A stretch of 17,510 nucleotides of DNA from assembly GCA_002494015.1 (NCBI GenBank), contig DLAR01000032.1:1-17510 (forward strand). Reading direction: 5' to 3'. Below are positions 7,215-14,891 of this stretch, piece after piece. The DNA is from Porphyromonadaceae bacterium UBA7042 (lineage in GTDB: Bacteria; Bacteroidota; Bacteroidia; Bacteroidales; Muribaculaceae). The position numbers and the translations under genes were made by a program. The notes beneath the pieces were generated by a model. The model did not search any database and had not been told where the DNA came from. It worked only from the letters and a program-made list of their open reading frames with translations. Position 1 is the stretch's first letter, and each line of letters opens with the position of its first letter.

Positions 7215-7345
7215 TGGAAAATTTAGGAGGAGTTAAATCAAGTTTGTCATGTCCAAGCATTTGCTGTCAACCACCTCTTGTAAACATTAGTACTCTGTCA
7301 AGTGTATTATATATATTAATGTGTCATTTAAATTTCAACAAAGTT

Positions 7346-7888
7346 ATGAGTGGGAAAATTGATTTGTTCACTTCGGTGATAGTTTTGGCTGTCGGCATAG
7401 CTTTGATATGCCTCTATCAGCGTGTAGATATTCTTGACTGGATAGTGATTCTGATAGGAATAATGTTCATGATACCCGGCATCTTCAGCCTTGTCAGCGG
7501 AATCAGCTCGCGAATGTCGGGCAATGTGGCATCGGTTATTGCCGGAATCGGGGCAATTGTCCTTGGGGCGGTAATGTGTATATTCCCCACGATGTTTGCC
7601 CATATTTTAGTGTATATCTTTGCCGGAATACTGATAATCGGAGGCATATACCACATCGCTTTTATCGGATGGCTGTCAAAGCCGTTCATACTTCCGTGGT
7701 ACTATTACATAATACCGGTCCTGATGATAGCTGCCGGGCTGTTGATGATTTTCACCGACCTGCGCACCATCAATAGTGTCGTTGTCCTTATTACGGGTAT
7801 CTCGCTTGTCTGCTCGGCGTTCAACTCCCTTATCGAATGGGTCGCCACCCATCCAAGCAAGAAAAAGGAGATTGAGAATAATGCATAA
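7346..7888 (+). CDS. DUF308/HdeD-like membrane protein
   Basis: From the ATG at 7346 (MSGKIDLFTSVIVLAVGIAL) this encodes 180 residues with about six hydrophobic spans in three hairpin-like pairs, and a charged cytosolic end (HPSKKKEIENNA). The pattern VIVLIGIMFMIPGIFSLVSGI, then GIGAIVLGAVMCIFP and IFAGILIIGGIYHI fits the DUF308/HdeD membrane repeat. E. coli HdeD is linked to acid resistance, but DUF308 members in Bacteroidetes have no known function. The frame is open back to 7214; the added 44 residues would be Cys-rich and unlike the family, so I reject that start. Divergent from the adhesin gene; followed by an inverted repeat that may terminate it. Confidence 0.85.
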   Translation: MSGKIDLFTSVIVLAVGIALICLYQRVDILDWIVILIGIMFMIPGIFSLVSGISSRMSGNVASVIAGIGAIVLGAVMCIFPTMFAHILVYIFAGILIIGGIYHIAFIGWLSKPFILPWYYYIIPVLMIAAGLLMIFTDLRTINSVVVLITGISLVCSAFNSLIEWVATHPSKKKEIENNA

Positions 7889-7937
7889 TCTTGGCTTTGG
7901 TTCCGGGAGTGAGCATTATGCATTGAAATAATTTTTG
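7880..7937 (+). terminator. Possible terminator after the DUF308 gene
   Basis: AATGCATAAT (7880-7889, covering the stop codon) and ATTATGCATT (7915-7924) are perfect 10-bp inverted repeats with a 25-nt spacer. They are followed by GAAATAATTTTTG. The long loop and AT-rich stem make this weaker than the other terminators. Confidence 0.4.
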
Positions 7938-7945
7938 TAACTTCG
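7938..7945 (+). promoter_or_regulatory. Candidate -7 box for the dGTPase gene
   Basis: TAACTTCG is a one-mismatch version of TAnnTTTG. A start site expected at about 7950 would fall almost on the first possible start codon (GTG 7950 or ATG 7953) and 30 nt before the ATG at 7980. No clear -33 element is seen. Confidence 0.35.
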
Positions 7946-7952
7946 CGTCGTG

Positions 7953-9320
7953 ATGAATGACAAGATAAATAGTGGCGCGATGCAATGGGACAGGCTGATA
8001 TGTGACAAGCGTTTCGGTCTGGAACATTACCATGACGCGCGGCGCGGGGGGTCCCGCAGCGATTTCCAGCGTGATTATGACCGTCTGGTGTTTTCTTCCC
8101 CTTTCCGCAGATTGCAGAACAAAACTCAGGTTTTCCCGTTGCCGGGAAGCGTGTTTGTCCACAACCGGCTGACCCACAGTATCGAGGTGGCATGTGTGGG
8201 CCGCTCTCTCGCCAACGAGATTGCCGCCGAGCTGAAACATCTTTATGCTGACCGCGAATGGGCCGGGCAGCTTGATGCCATCGGCGAGATTGTGGCCGCG
8301 GCATGTCTTGCCCATGACTTGGGCAACCCGCCTTTCGGTCATTCGGGAGAGAAAGCCATTTCGTCGTTTTTCAGCGAGGGCGCGGGGCGCGACCTTCAGA
8401 ACGACCTCACCGCAGCCCAGTGGGCTGACCTGACCAACTTTGAAGGAAACGCCAACGCTTTCCGCCTGTTGACTCATCGGTTCAACGGTCGACGCCCGGG
8501 AGGTTTTGCCATGACCTATTCCACTCTTGCGTCCATCGTCAAGTACCCCTATGAGGCCATCCTTGCCGAAAACAAGTCCAAATTCGGCTTTTTCACATCT
8601 GAGAAAGACGACTTTGTCAAAGTGGCCACCGAACTGGGGATGATTCAGCGTCCCGGCGAGAACGGGGAGGTGAGGTATGCCCGCCACCCGCTCGTATACA
8701 TCGTCGAGGCTGCCGATGACATCTGTTACGAAATCATGGACATCGAGGATGCCCACAAGCTCGGCCATCTTCCCACTGCCGAAGTCATCGAGCTTTTTCT
8801 CGGTTACTTTGAGGCTGACCGCCGGGAGCACATCGTCGATGTCATGGGGAGCGTGGATGACCCGAATGAAAAAATCGGTTATCTGCGTTCCAGCATTATC
8901 GGCTTGCTTGTCAACCGTTGTGCCCGGGCGTTTGTTGATAATGAAAAGAGTATTCTCACCGGAGAGTTCACAGGTTCCCTGCTTGACCACATAACTCCGC
9001 TTGAACGGGAGGGATACCGCCGCTGCGAGCAGCTTTCATGGAACAAAATCTATTCTGCGCCCGATGTCGTGGACATCGAGCTTGCCGGCACGAGCATTAT
9101 ATCATTCCTGATGGAAAAGGTAATACACGCCGTGCTGCACCCCGAGCAGAATTACTCAAAGCTCCTTCTCGCCAAGGTTCCGGGACAATATGAGGTCAAT
9201 GCGCCCACATTATATGGCAAAATACTTGCTGCGGTCGATTACATTTCAGGCATGACCGATGTCTACGCACTGGATCTTTACCGCAAACTCAACGGAATGA
9301 GCCTAAAAATAAACAACTGA
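7953..9320 (+). CDS. dgt: dNTP triphosphohydrolase (dGTPase family)
   Basis: This is a 455-residue HD-domain enzyme that hydrolyses dGTP or other dNTPs to the nucleoside and tripolyphosphate, trimming cytosolic dNTP pools. The signature FQRDYDRLVFSSPFRRLQNK is followed by TQVFPLPGSVFVHNRLTHSI. The metal-binding HD pair is in AHDLGNPPFGHSGEKA (His121, Asp122), and YIVEAADDICYEIMDIEDA supplies the downstream metal Asp. Length fits the short Bacteroidetes Dgt type. ATG 7953 is used here. The ATG at 7980 (MQWDRLICDKRFGLEH) matches where many homologues begin and may be the true start. The next gene begins 1 bp after its stop, so the two are co-transcribed. Confidence 0.93.
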   Translation: MNDKINSGAMQWDRLICDKRFGLEHYHDARRGGSRSDFQRDYDRLVFSSPFRRLQNKTQVFPLPGSVFVHNRLTHSIEVACVGRSLANEIAAELKHLYADREWAGQLDAIGEIVAAACLAHDLGNPPFGHSGEKAISSFFSEGAGRDLQNDLTAAQWADLTNFEGNANAFRLLTHRFNGRRPGGFAMTYSTLASIVKYPYEAILAENKSKFGFFTSEKDDFVKVATELGMIQRPGENGEVRYARHPLVYIVEAADDICYEIMDIEDAHKLGHLPTAEVIELFLGYFEADRREHIVDVMGSVDDPNEKIGYLRSSIIGLLVNRCARAFVDNEKSILTGEFTGSLLDHITPLEREGYRRCEQLSWNKIYSAPDVVDIELAGTSIISFLMEKVIHAVLHPEQNYSKLLLAKVPGQYEVNAPTLYGKILAAVDYISGMTDVYALDLYRKLNGMSLKINN

Positions 9321-9321
9321 C

Positions 9322-10596
9322 ATGAAACGACTTATCAACCTGATAATATTCTCGCTCCTCGTGATTTCCTCAGGAGCCATCACGGTCGACGAGGTGCCAA
9401 ACGTGCATGTGGCCGACCGCGCCCGGTATGTGTCCAACCCTGACGGCATCCTGTCAGCCGAGGCTGTGTCGCGGCTTGACGCCCAGCTTGCCTCTATATG
9501 GCAGTCGACATCGGCCGAGGTTGTGGTTGTGGCTGTTGACGAGATTGACCCGTCAATGACTCCCGACGAATTTGCAACAGCATTGTTTGAAAAATGGGGG
9601 GTTGGAAAAAAGGACAAGGACAACGGTGTCATTGTCCTCATATCGCGAGGCGACCGCAAGGCAGTCATCAGAACAGGCTACGGGGTCGAGGGCGCGTTGC
9701 CCGACATTATCGCAGGACGCATTATCCGCAACGTTATGGCACCCGATTTCCGCAACGGCGACTATGATGCCGGGACGATTGCCGCAGTCGGGGCGATAGG
9801 AGAAGTTCTTGCCAACCCCGAGCTTGCCGACGAGCTGAAATCGAAATATGCCAACGATTCGCGAGTCCGCCGCGAGAATGATCTGACCGCCGGTGAGTTT
9901 TTCAATATGTTTCTCGGGTTTGCGGCATTTATAGCCGTGGTAATGCTAATTGTTGTCGTTGCAAAAATTATATCGACGCGCCGGATGGACGACGTGCAAC
10001 GTTACCGGTCTCTTGACGGGATAAAGACAATCGCCCTGTTTGGAGTATTCCTGACTCTTGGAATCGGACTTATCCCCTATCTTATATTGATATGGAAGAT
10101 GCACCGGGTGCGCCGTCACAAACGGCTTTGCCCTAATTGCCAGACTCGCATGAAACTCGTTGACGAGGAACATGACAACGATTACCTGACCCCGGCGCAG
10201 GACACCGAGGAAAAACTCAATTCGATAGACTATGACGTGTGGCTGTGTCCGACATGTGCCACCACCGAGATTCTTCCCTATATAAATCGCAACACTTCCT
10301 ACTCGGTATGTCCCCGTTGCGGTGCCCGTGCCATGTCGATTGTCGACCGCCGCACACTTGTCGCGCCTACGGTTCACCGCGAGGGGCAAGGTGTTGACAT
10401 CTATGCCTGTCGCAACTGCGGACATCAGAATCAGCGGCCCTACAAAATTGCCCGGAAACCCGACCCGGCTGCAGCGGCCGCGGCCGGCGCGATAATCGGA
10501 AGTCTTGGCCGCGGAGGCGGAGGAGGAAGCGGATTCTCCGGCGGCAGTTTCGGTGGAGGATTTACCGGCGGCGGCGGCGCATCGGGCGGCTGGTAA
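9322..10596 (+). CDS. TPM-domain membrane protein with zinc ribbons
   Basis: This 424-residue protein has a signal peptide (MKRLINLIIFSLLVISSGAI) and a TPM domain at about 33-170 (VSNPDGILSAEAVSRLDAQL, then VGKKDKDNGVIVLIS and the RTGYGVEGALPD signature). Two membrane spans lie at about 193-217 and 235-258. A cytosolic part follows with CxxC pairs at 270/273, 309/312, 330/333 and 363/366 that would form two zinc ribbons. The tail is extremely glycine-rich and ends in ASGGW, typical of YgcG-like proteins. TPM domains are known from a plant thylakoid phosphatase and from bacterial envelope proteins, but the bacterial role is unsettled. It sits 1 bp downstream of dgt. A stem-loop at 10613-10644 separates it from the convergent prfB. 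Confidence 0.88.
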   Translation: MKRLINLIIFSLLVISSGAITVDEVPNVHVADRARYVSNPDGILSAEAVSRLDAQLASIWQSTSAEVVVVAVDEIDPSMTPDEFATALFEKWGVGKKDKDNGVIVLISRGDRKAVIRTGYGVEGALPDIIAGRIIRNVMAPDFRNGDYDAGTIAAVGAIGEVLANPELADELKSKYANDSRVRRENDLTAGEFFNMFLGFAAFIAVVMLIVVVAKIISTRRMDDVQRYRSLDGIKTIALFGVFLTLGIGLIPYLILIWKMHRVRRHKRLCPNCQTRMKLVDEEHDNDYLTPAQDTEEKLNSIDYDVWLCPTCATTEILPYINRNTSYSVCPRCGARAMSIVDRRTLVAPTVHREGQGVDIYACRNCGHQNQRPYKIARKPDPAAAAAAGAIIGSLGRGGGGGSGFSGGSFGGGFTGGGGASGGW

Positions 10597-10612
10597 TAAT
10601 GCAGATAAAATA

Positions 10613-10644
10613 CAGGGCCGCAGAAGATGATTTCCGCGGCCCTG
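10613..10644 (-). terminator. Hairpin between convergent TPM gene and prfB
   Basis: CAGGGCCGC (10613-10621) pairs with GCGGCCCTG (10636-10644), with three further GAA/TTC pairs inside. On the minus strand it is followed by TATTTTATC, so it best terminates prfB. On the plus strand there is no T-tract, although the stem could still mark the 3' end of the TPM transcript. Confidence 0.7.
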
Positions 10645-10661
10645 CCTGTATAATAAAGCGC

Positions 10662-11778
10662 TTACTCCTCGTTTCCGGCAAATTCCATTAGGTAAGATTT
10701 GATGAATCCGTCGAGGTCGCCGTCCATCACGCCGCCCACGTCGCTTGTCTGGTGGCCGGTGCGGTGGTCTTTCACGCGGCGGTCGTCAAAGACGTAGCTG
10801 CGAATCTGGGAACCCCACTCGATTTTCATCTTTCCGGCCTCGATTTTGGCCTGCTCCTGAAGACGGTGCTGCAACTCCTTGTCATAGAGTATCGAGCGCA
10901 ACTGACGCATGGCGTTCTCTTTATTCTTGGGCTGGTCGCGGGTCTCGGTGTTTTCGATAAGGATTTCCTCTTTCTCGCCGGTGTAGGGGTCGGTAAACTG
11001 GTAGCGCAGACGCACTCCCGATTCCACCTTGTTGACATTCTGACCACCTGCGCCACCCGAGCGGAATGTGTCCCACGACAATAGCGCCGGGTCGACATGC
11101 ACTTCTATCGTGTCGTCGACAAGCGGTGTTACAAATACCGACGCAAACGATGTCATACGCTTTCCCTGAGCGTTATAAGGCGACACGCGCACCAAGCGGT
11201 GAACGCCGTTCTCGCTCTTGAGATAACCATAGGCAAAGTCGCCTTCCACGTTGATGGTGCATGACTTTATACCCGCTTCGTCACCTTCGAGAAGGTTGGC
11301 AATCGAGGTTTTGTAGCCGTGACTCTCGGCCCATCGCAGATACATGCGCATCAGCATCGAGGCCCAGTCCTGACTCTCGGTGCCACCGGCTCCCGAGTTG
11401 ATTTTCAGCACAACGCCGAGTTTGTCCTCCTCGCGGCGCAACATGTTGCGCAATTCGAGGTTTTCGATTTTGGTTATCGCATCGGCATAGAGCGCGTCAA
11501 TCTCGGCTTCCTCAACGAGACCCTCCTTGATAAAGTCCCATGCGAGGCCCAGCTCGTCGACCACTTTTTCAACATCGGTGTAGCCGTCGATCCACGCCTG
11601 AATATCCTTGATTTTCTTCATCTGAGCCTGTGCCTCCTTGGGGTGTTCCCAGAAATCGGGCACATGGGTGCGGAGTTCTTCCTCCTCTACTTGGATTTTC
11701 TTGCTGTCGATGTCAAAGATACCTCCTCAACGCCAGCTTGCGTTCAAAAGTCTCTTTTAATTGTTCCTGAGTAATCAT
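10662..11778 (-). CDS. prfB: Peptide chain release factor 2, with programmed +1 frameshift
   Basis: Release factor 2 reads UGA and UAA stop codons and triggers peptide release on the ribosome. The open part from 10662 to 11663 lacks the N-terminus. The complete gene starts at ATG 11778 and runs 21 codons to CTT followed by in-frame TGA (11715-11713). A +1 shift at CTT-TGAC then continues through GACATCGACAGC to TAA at 10662, giving 371 residues against 365 in E. coli. The shift site is AGGAGG-TAT-CTT-TGA-C, with the same spacing as the classical E. coli site. The GGQ catalytic motif is at residues 244-246 (RSGGAGGQNVNK). The stop-recognition tripeptide is Ser-Pro-Tyr at 199-201, where E. coli has Ser-Pro-Phe. 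RF2 thus controls its own synthesis. A -7 box lies at 11808-11815. Confidence 0.97.
11709..11726 (-). promoter_or_regulatory. prfB +1 frameshift site with internal SD
   Basis: On the minus strand AGGAGGTATCTTTGAC contains an SD-like hexamer, a 3-nt spacer, the slippery CUU codon and the in-frame UGA followed by C, a weak termination context. The stop sits at 11715-11713. The coding frame upstream (from 11778) and downstream are joined by skipping one T. Confidence 0.97.
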
Positions 11779-11807
11779 GTTTATATTCAATTTTTAATTT
11801 TCCACCG

Positions 11808-11815
11808 CAAAGTTA
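11808..11815 (-). promoter_or_regulatory. Candidate -7 box of prfB
   Basis: On the minus strand TAACTTTG matches TAnnTTTG. The expected start near 11803 leaves a leader of about 25 nt. The -33 position is a T-run with no TTG. Confidence 0.55.
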
Positions 11816-11830
11816 GTGAAATTTCCCCTA

Positions 11831-11877
11831 TAAAAAAATTCCCGGCTTGAGGCAGGTCGCTCTCAGCCGGGGGAATT
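11831..11877 (-). terminator. Orphan intrinsic-terminator-like hairpin upstream of prfB
   Basis: The arms AATTCCCGGCT (11837-11847) and AGCCGGGGGAATT (11865-11877) pair with a 2-nt bulge, extended inside by GAG/CTC. On the minus strand the stem is followed by AATTTTTTTA, a good U-tract. No minus-strand gene lies upstream in the window, because the rhomboid gene is divergent. Confidence 0.6.
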
Positions 11878-11974
11878 CAAACTTTCTGCCATTAAAACAT
11901 CCCGTTGCGGCAAAAAGTTCTGCTATTTTAACGCGAGGCGCATCTTTCGCGGGTATTTTTACGTTATTATTTTG

Positions 11975-11982
11975 TATCTTTG
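11975..11982 (+). promoter_or_regulatory. Candidate -7 box of the rhomboid operon
   Basis: TATCTTTG is a perfect TAnnTTTG box. The expected start near 11988 gives a leader of about 30 nt before the ATG at 12019. The upstream region is T-rich, but there is no clear TTG at -33. Confidence 0.6.
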
Positions 11983-12018
11983 TAAATTAAAAACGTCAAA
12001 ATTATTAGCCGACTTAAA

Positions 12019-12783
12019 ATGAATTCATTTTTCAGCCGAATCCCACCGGTGACAAAGAACTTGATTATCATCAACTTCCTCGTGTGGTTTGCTATGATGA
12101 TACTCCCGTCACGACTGGGTATCAACTTCGAGACATTTGCAGGACTGCATTACTTCAAGGCGGCCGATTTTAATCCCGTCCAGCTGCTGACCTACATGTT
12201 CATGCACTCGACCAACAGCTTTGCCCACATCTTTTTCAACATGTTCATGCTGCTGATGTTCGGCGTGACGCTTGAGCGCACCCTCGGTGCCCCGCGATTC
12301 CTTTTCTACTACATTTCGTGTGGTGTCGGTGCGGCACTGATTCAGGAGGCTACATGGGCGCTGACATGGGAAACGACCCTGACCAAGATAATCGCGATGC
12401 AGAACCATCTCGATTATCCCGAGGCCCGTCAGGCCATAGCGGAGGCGATGATGACCCCGCACGGGGAGGCTATCATAAAAAGCTATCTTAATATCTTTGT
12501 CACGATAGGGGCTTCGGGCGCGGTCTACGGCGTGCTGCTCGCATTCGGTATGCTTTTCCCCAATGCTCCGATGTACTTTTTCTTCATCCCGGTGCCCATC
12601 AAGGCCAAATGGATGGTTCTCGGCATGGGTGCCATCGAGTTGCTAATCGGCCTCAGCGAATCGGTAGGACGCAGTGACGGGGTCGCGCATTTCGCCCATC
12701 TCGGCGGTATGATTTTTGGTTTCTTTATAATTCTTTACTGGAAAAAGAAAGGAACTTTCAATGACAATGGCTGGTACAATTAA
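12019..12783 (+). CDS. Rhomboid family intramembrane serine protease 1
   Basis: This 254-residue polytopic membrane protein is the first gene of a four-gene operon. It carries the rhomboid catalytic dyad: Ser166 in GASG (164-167) and His227 in AHFAHLGG. The HIFFN (HxxxN) motif near residue 75 corresponds to the oxyanion-stabilising His/Asn of GlpG. Six or more hydrophobic spans are visible, starting with NLIIINFLVWFAMMIL. Between two spans is an insertion of about 45 residues (TLTKIIAMQNHLDYPEARQA and on) common in Bacteroidetes rhomboids. Rhomboids cleave transmembrane substrates within the inner membrane; the substrate here is unknown. The gene overlaps the next rhomboid gene by 23 bp. Confidence 0.93.
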   Translation: MNSFFSRIPPVTKNLIIINFLVWFAMMILPSRLGINFETFAGLHYFKAADFNPVQLLTYMFMHSTNSFAHIFFNMFMLLMFGVTLERTLGAPRFLFYYISCGVGAALIQEATWALTWETTLTKIIAMQNHLDYPEARQAIAEAMMTPHGEAIIKSYLNIFVTIGASGAVYGVLLAFGMLFPNAPMYFFFIPVPIKAKWMVLGMGAIELLIGLSESVGRSDGVAHFAHLGGMIFGFFIILYWKKKGTFNDNGWYN

Positions 12784-13690
12784 CGAGTGGAAACGCAAGT
12801 TCAGCGCGTCGTCGATGTTGATGAAGATTATCGTGGTCAACATCGCCGTGTTTGTGCTGCTGCGCCTCGTCGCAAGCGTTATGGTCCTGTCGGGAAACGA
12901 TGACAGCGTGAACGACATGCTCAACCTCGTCCAGATGCCGAGCGACGGCATGTTGCTGCTGACCCGGCCGTGGACGCTGATAACCTACATGTTTTCGCAA
13001 TATGAAGTGCTGCACCTGCTGTTCAACATGCTGTGGCTCTACTGGTTTGGCATTGTGTTCATGTTTGTATCCACCCCACGCCAGCTGCTTGCGCTATACA
13101 TCTACGGCGGTATAGGCGGCGCCCTGCTCTTTATCGGGGCCTACAATCTGCTACCTGTCTTTTCGGGACATGCCGGCTACCTCATCGGGTCGTCGGCCGG
13201 AGTCATCGCCATCGTTACGGCTACCGCCATACTGATGCCCGACTATAGGTTTAATCTGCTGTTTCTCGGGCCGGTATCGCTGAAATGGGTCGCCATCGTG
13301 ACAATCGGTCTTGACCTCATAGGGGTGACAGGGTCCAATGCCGGAGGCCATATCGCCCACCTCGGCGGTGCAGTTGTCGGCGCATGGTATGGACTGGCGA
13401 TGAAACGCGGCAGCGACATCACCGCTCCCCTCAACAGTCTGCTTGACGGCATCGCCAATTTATTCAAAGGCATAAAGATGCCCCGCAGAAAGCCAAAGAC
13501 AACCGGGCCGTCACGCCCTGCCAACAGACCTTCTGCAACCGGGGGACAACCCTCCTCTCGCCCACGCACCACTCCCCAAGATCAGGCAGTTCTTGATGCC
13601 ATACTTGACAAAATCAAAAAATCGGGATACACATCGCTGACACCCGAGGAACGCCGCCGTCTCTTTGATGTCAGCAACCGCATATCCTAA
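12761..13690 (+). CDS. Rhomboid family intramembrane serine protease 2 with C-terminal DUF6576-like tail
   Basis: This 309-residue protein has about six membrane spans (first near 20-42). HLLFNMLWLYW carries the HxxxN element. The nucleophile region is IGSSAGVIAI (Gly143, Ser144, Ser145, Ala146), with Ser145 in the catalytic place and Ala where most rhomboids have Gly. The partner His is His200 in GGHIAHLGG. After the last span comes a basic, Pro- and Ser-rich linker (about 235-275) and a conserved C-terminal helix pair, DAILDKIKKSGYTSLTPEER followed by RRLFDVSNRIS. This is the DUF6576-like tail found on Bacteroidetes rhomboids. The start overlaps the first rhomboid gene; Met3 is a possible alternative start. 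Two different paralogues in tandem suggest division of substrates or a joint complex (inference). Confidence 0.92.
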   Translation: MTMAGTINEWKRKFSASSMLMKIIVVNIAVFVLLRLVASVMVLSGNDDSVNDMLNLVQMPSDGMLLLTRPWTLITYMFSQYEVLHLLFNMLWLYWFGIVFMFVSTPRQLLALYIYGGIGGALLFIGAYNLLPVFSGHAGYLIGSSAGVIAIVTATAILMPDYRFNLLFLGPVSLKWVAIVTIGLDLIGVTGSNAGGHIAHLGGAVVGAWYGLAMKRGSDITAPLNSLLDGIANLFKGIKMPRRKPKTTGPSRPANRPSATGGQPSSRPRTTPQDQAVLDAILDKIKKSGYTSLTPEERRRLFDVSNRIS

Positions 13691-13712
13691 AGCATAACAA
13701 TCACTTGACAAA

Positions 13713-14861
13713 ATGGCAGTTTTAAAAGCAATATCATCATTTTTCCGCGCATCACTCTCGGCAATCGCCACGGGAGTGACCGGGATTGTGGCCATTTCGA
13801 CGGTGTTCAGTGCCTACGGCGGTTATTTTGACCCGAACCATGTACCGGTGGCGGCTCTCGCTCTGATGGCCCTCCCCGCATTGCTCATTGCCGGTTTAGT
13901 CGTTGCTGTAATCGACTTTATTTTCTGGCGTAAAGCCGCTATTCTCATTGCCGTGTCATGGCTTGTGTCACTTCCTCCGTTATTGGTATTCTGTCCGCTC
14001 AACATATATTCTCCAATCCTTGACGAGCAGAAAAACGATACTACATTCACGGTTCTCACCTACAACATTATCCATCTGTGGGACACGCGCGAAAATCATG
14101 AGGAATATGACTGCAACCCTACGCTGCAGTATATACTTGACACCGATGCCGACATTGTAAACCTTCAGGAAATAGCAGTAGCCGATCTTGACCCTGACGG
14201 ATGGAGACCTAAACGCGAGAAGGTGACGCAAGCTCAGGTTGACTCGCTGAAAGCAAAATATCCTTATCGCTTTTACAAACCCAACATTGCAGGATTCCTG
14301 TCAAAGTATCCCGTCGAGGCCGAGGCACTTCCGGTACAGGTTGACTCTATGCCCAACATCCGTCTTTTCAAGGTCAATATCAACGGGCACCTGATTAATT
14401 TCTATAACGTCCATCTCAAATCCATCGGCCTCTCCGACGATGACAAGCAGTTTTACCGCGAGCTGTACGACGTTCCCGCCGACGAGCGACAGTTTAAGCA
14501 TGAAATCAAGGAGGCGAAAACAAAACTGGTTTCCAAACTTGCCACTGCGTTCCGAGACCGCACCCGCGAGGCCCGGATTTTGCGACAGTGCATCGACAGC
14601 GTGAGCGGAGCTGTCATCGTGGCAGGAGACTTCAACGACGTGCCGGGATGCTATGCAGCGCGCACTATTATGGGTAACGACCTCCACGACGCGTATGCCG
14701 ATGCCGCTTTCGGCCCGACAATCACATATCACAAAAATCGTTTCTATTTCCGCATCGACCAGATTCTCTATCGCGGCCCCGAGATAATTTCGATTGACCG
14801 AGGAGACTGCAAGGCAAGTGACCATTACCCGATGATTGCCACCTTCAAGTTCAAAGACTAA
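13713..14861 (+). CDS. Membrane-anchored endonuclease/exonuclease/phosphatase family protein
   Basis: This 382-residue protein has about three N-terminal membrane spans (roughly 14-36, 46-72 and 75-95) followed by an EEP (DNase I-like) domain. Catalytic motifs are visible in order: TYNI with Asn118, LQEI with Glu153, YNVHLKS with His234, AGDFND (Asp306, Asn308), RIDQIL, and the terminal SDHYP (Asp370, His371). All key residues are present, so it should be an active metal-dependent phosphoesterase, but the substrate could be nucleic acid, phosphoinositide-like lipid or another phosphodiester. Topology would place the domain on one side of the inner membrane, probably the periplasm. The gene lies 22 bp after the second rhomboid and 30 bp before the M3 peptidase. 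Confidence 0.92.
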   Translation: MAVLKAISSFFRASLSAIATGVTGIVAISTVFSAYGGYFDPNHVPVAALALMALPALLIAGLVVAVIDFIFWRKAAILIAVSWLVSLPPLLVFCPLNIYSPILDEQKNDTTFTVLTYNIIHLWDTRENHEEYDCNPTLQYILDTDADIVNLQEIAVADLDPDGWRPKREKVTQAQVDSLKAKYPYRFYKPNIAGFLSKYPVEAEALPVQVDSMPNIRLFKVNINGHLINFYNVHLKSIGLSDDDKQFYRELYDVPADERQFKHEIKEAKTKLVSKLATAFRDRTREARILRQCIDSVSGAVIVAGDFNDVPGCYAARTIMGNDLHDAYADAAFGPTITYHKNRFYFRIDQILYRGPEIISIDRGDCKASDHYPMIATFKFKD

Positions 14862-14891
14862 AAAATCATTACCAAAAACTATTATAAGAAA

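Noticed and set aside
7224..7290. Short plus-strand ORF with AGGAGG upstream (starting at 7249, MSKHLLSTTS)
   Set aside because: The SD-like sequence is about 19 nt from the ATG, the peptide is 13 codons, and this phylum rarely uses SD initiation.
7214..7345. N-terminal extension of the DUF308 protein (44 residues)
   Set aside because: The segment overlaps the dyad and promoter region, is Cys-rich and hydrophobic in an unlike pattern, and homologues begin near MSGKIDLFTS.
7830..8990. A 386-codon open frame on the minus strand opposite the dGTPase gene
   Set aside because: It is an antisense shadow of a well-supported HD-domain gene; the translation has no recognisable domain and low-complexity composition typical of complementary reading in GC-rich codons.
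10475..10593. GGC/GCG-rich repeats as a possible DNA repeat array
   Set aside because: They simply encode the alanine- and glycine-rich tail of the TPM-domain protein.
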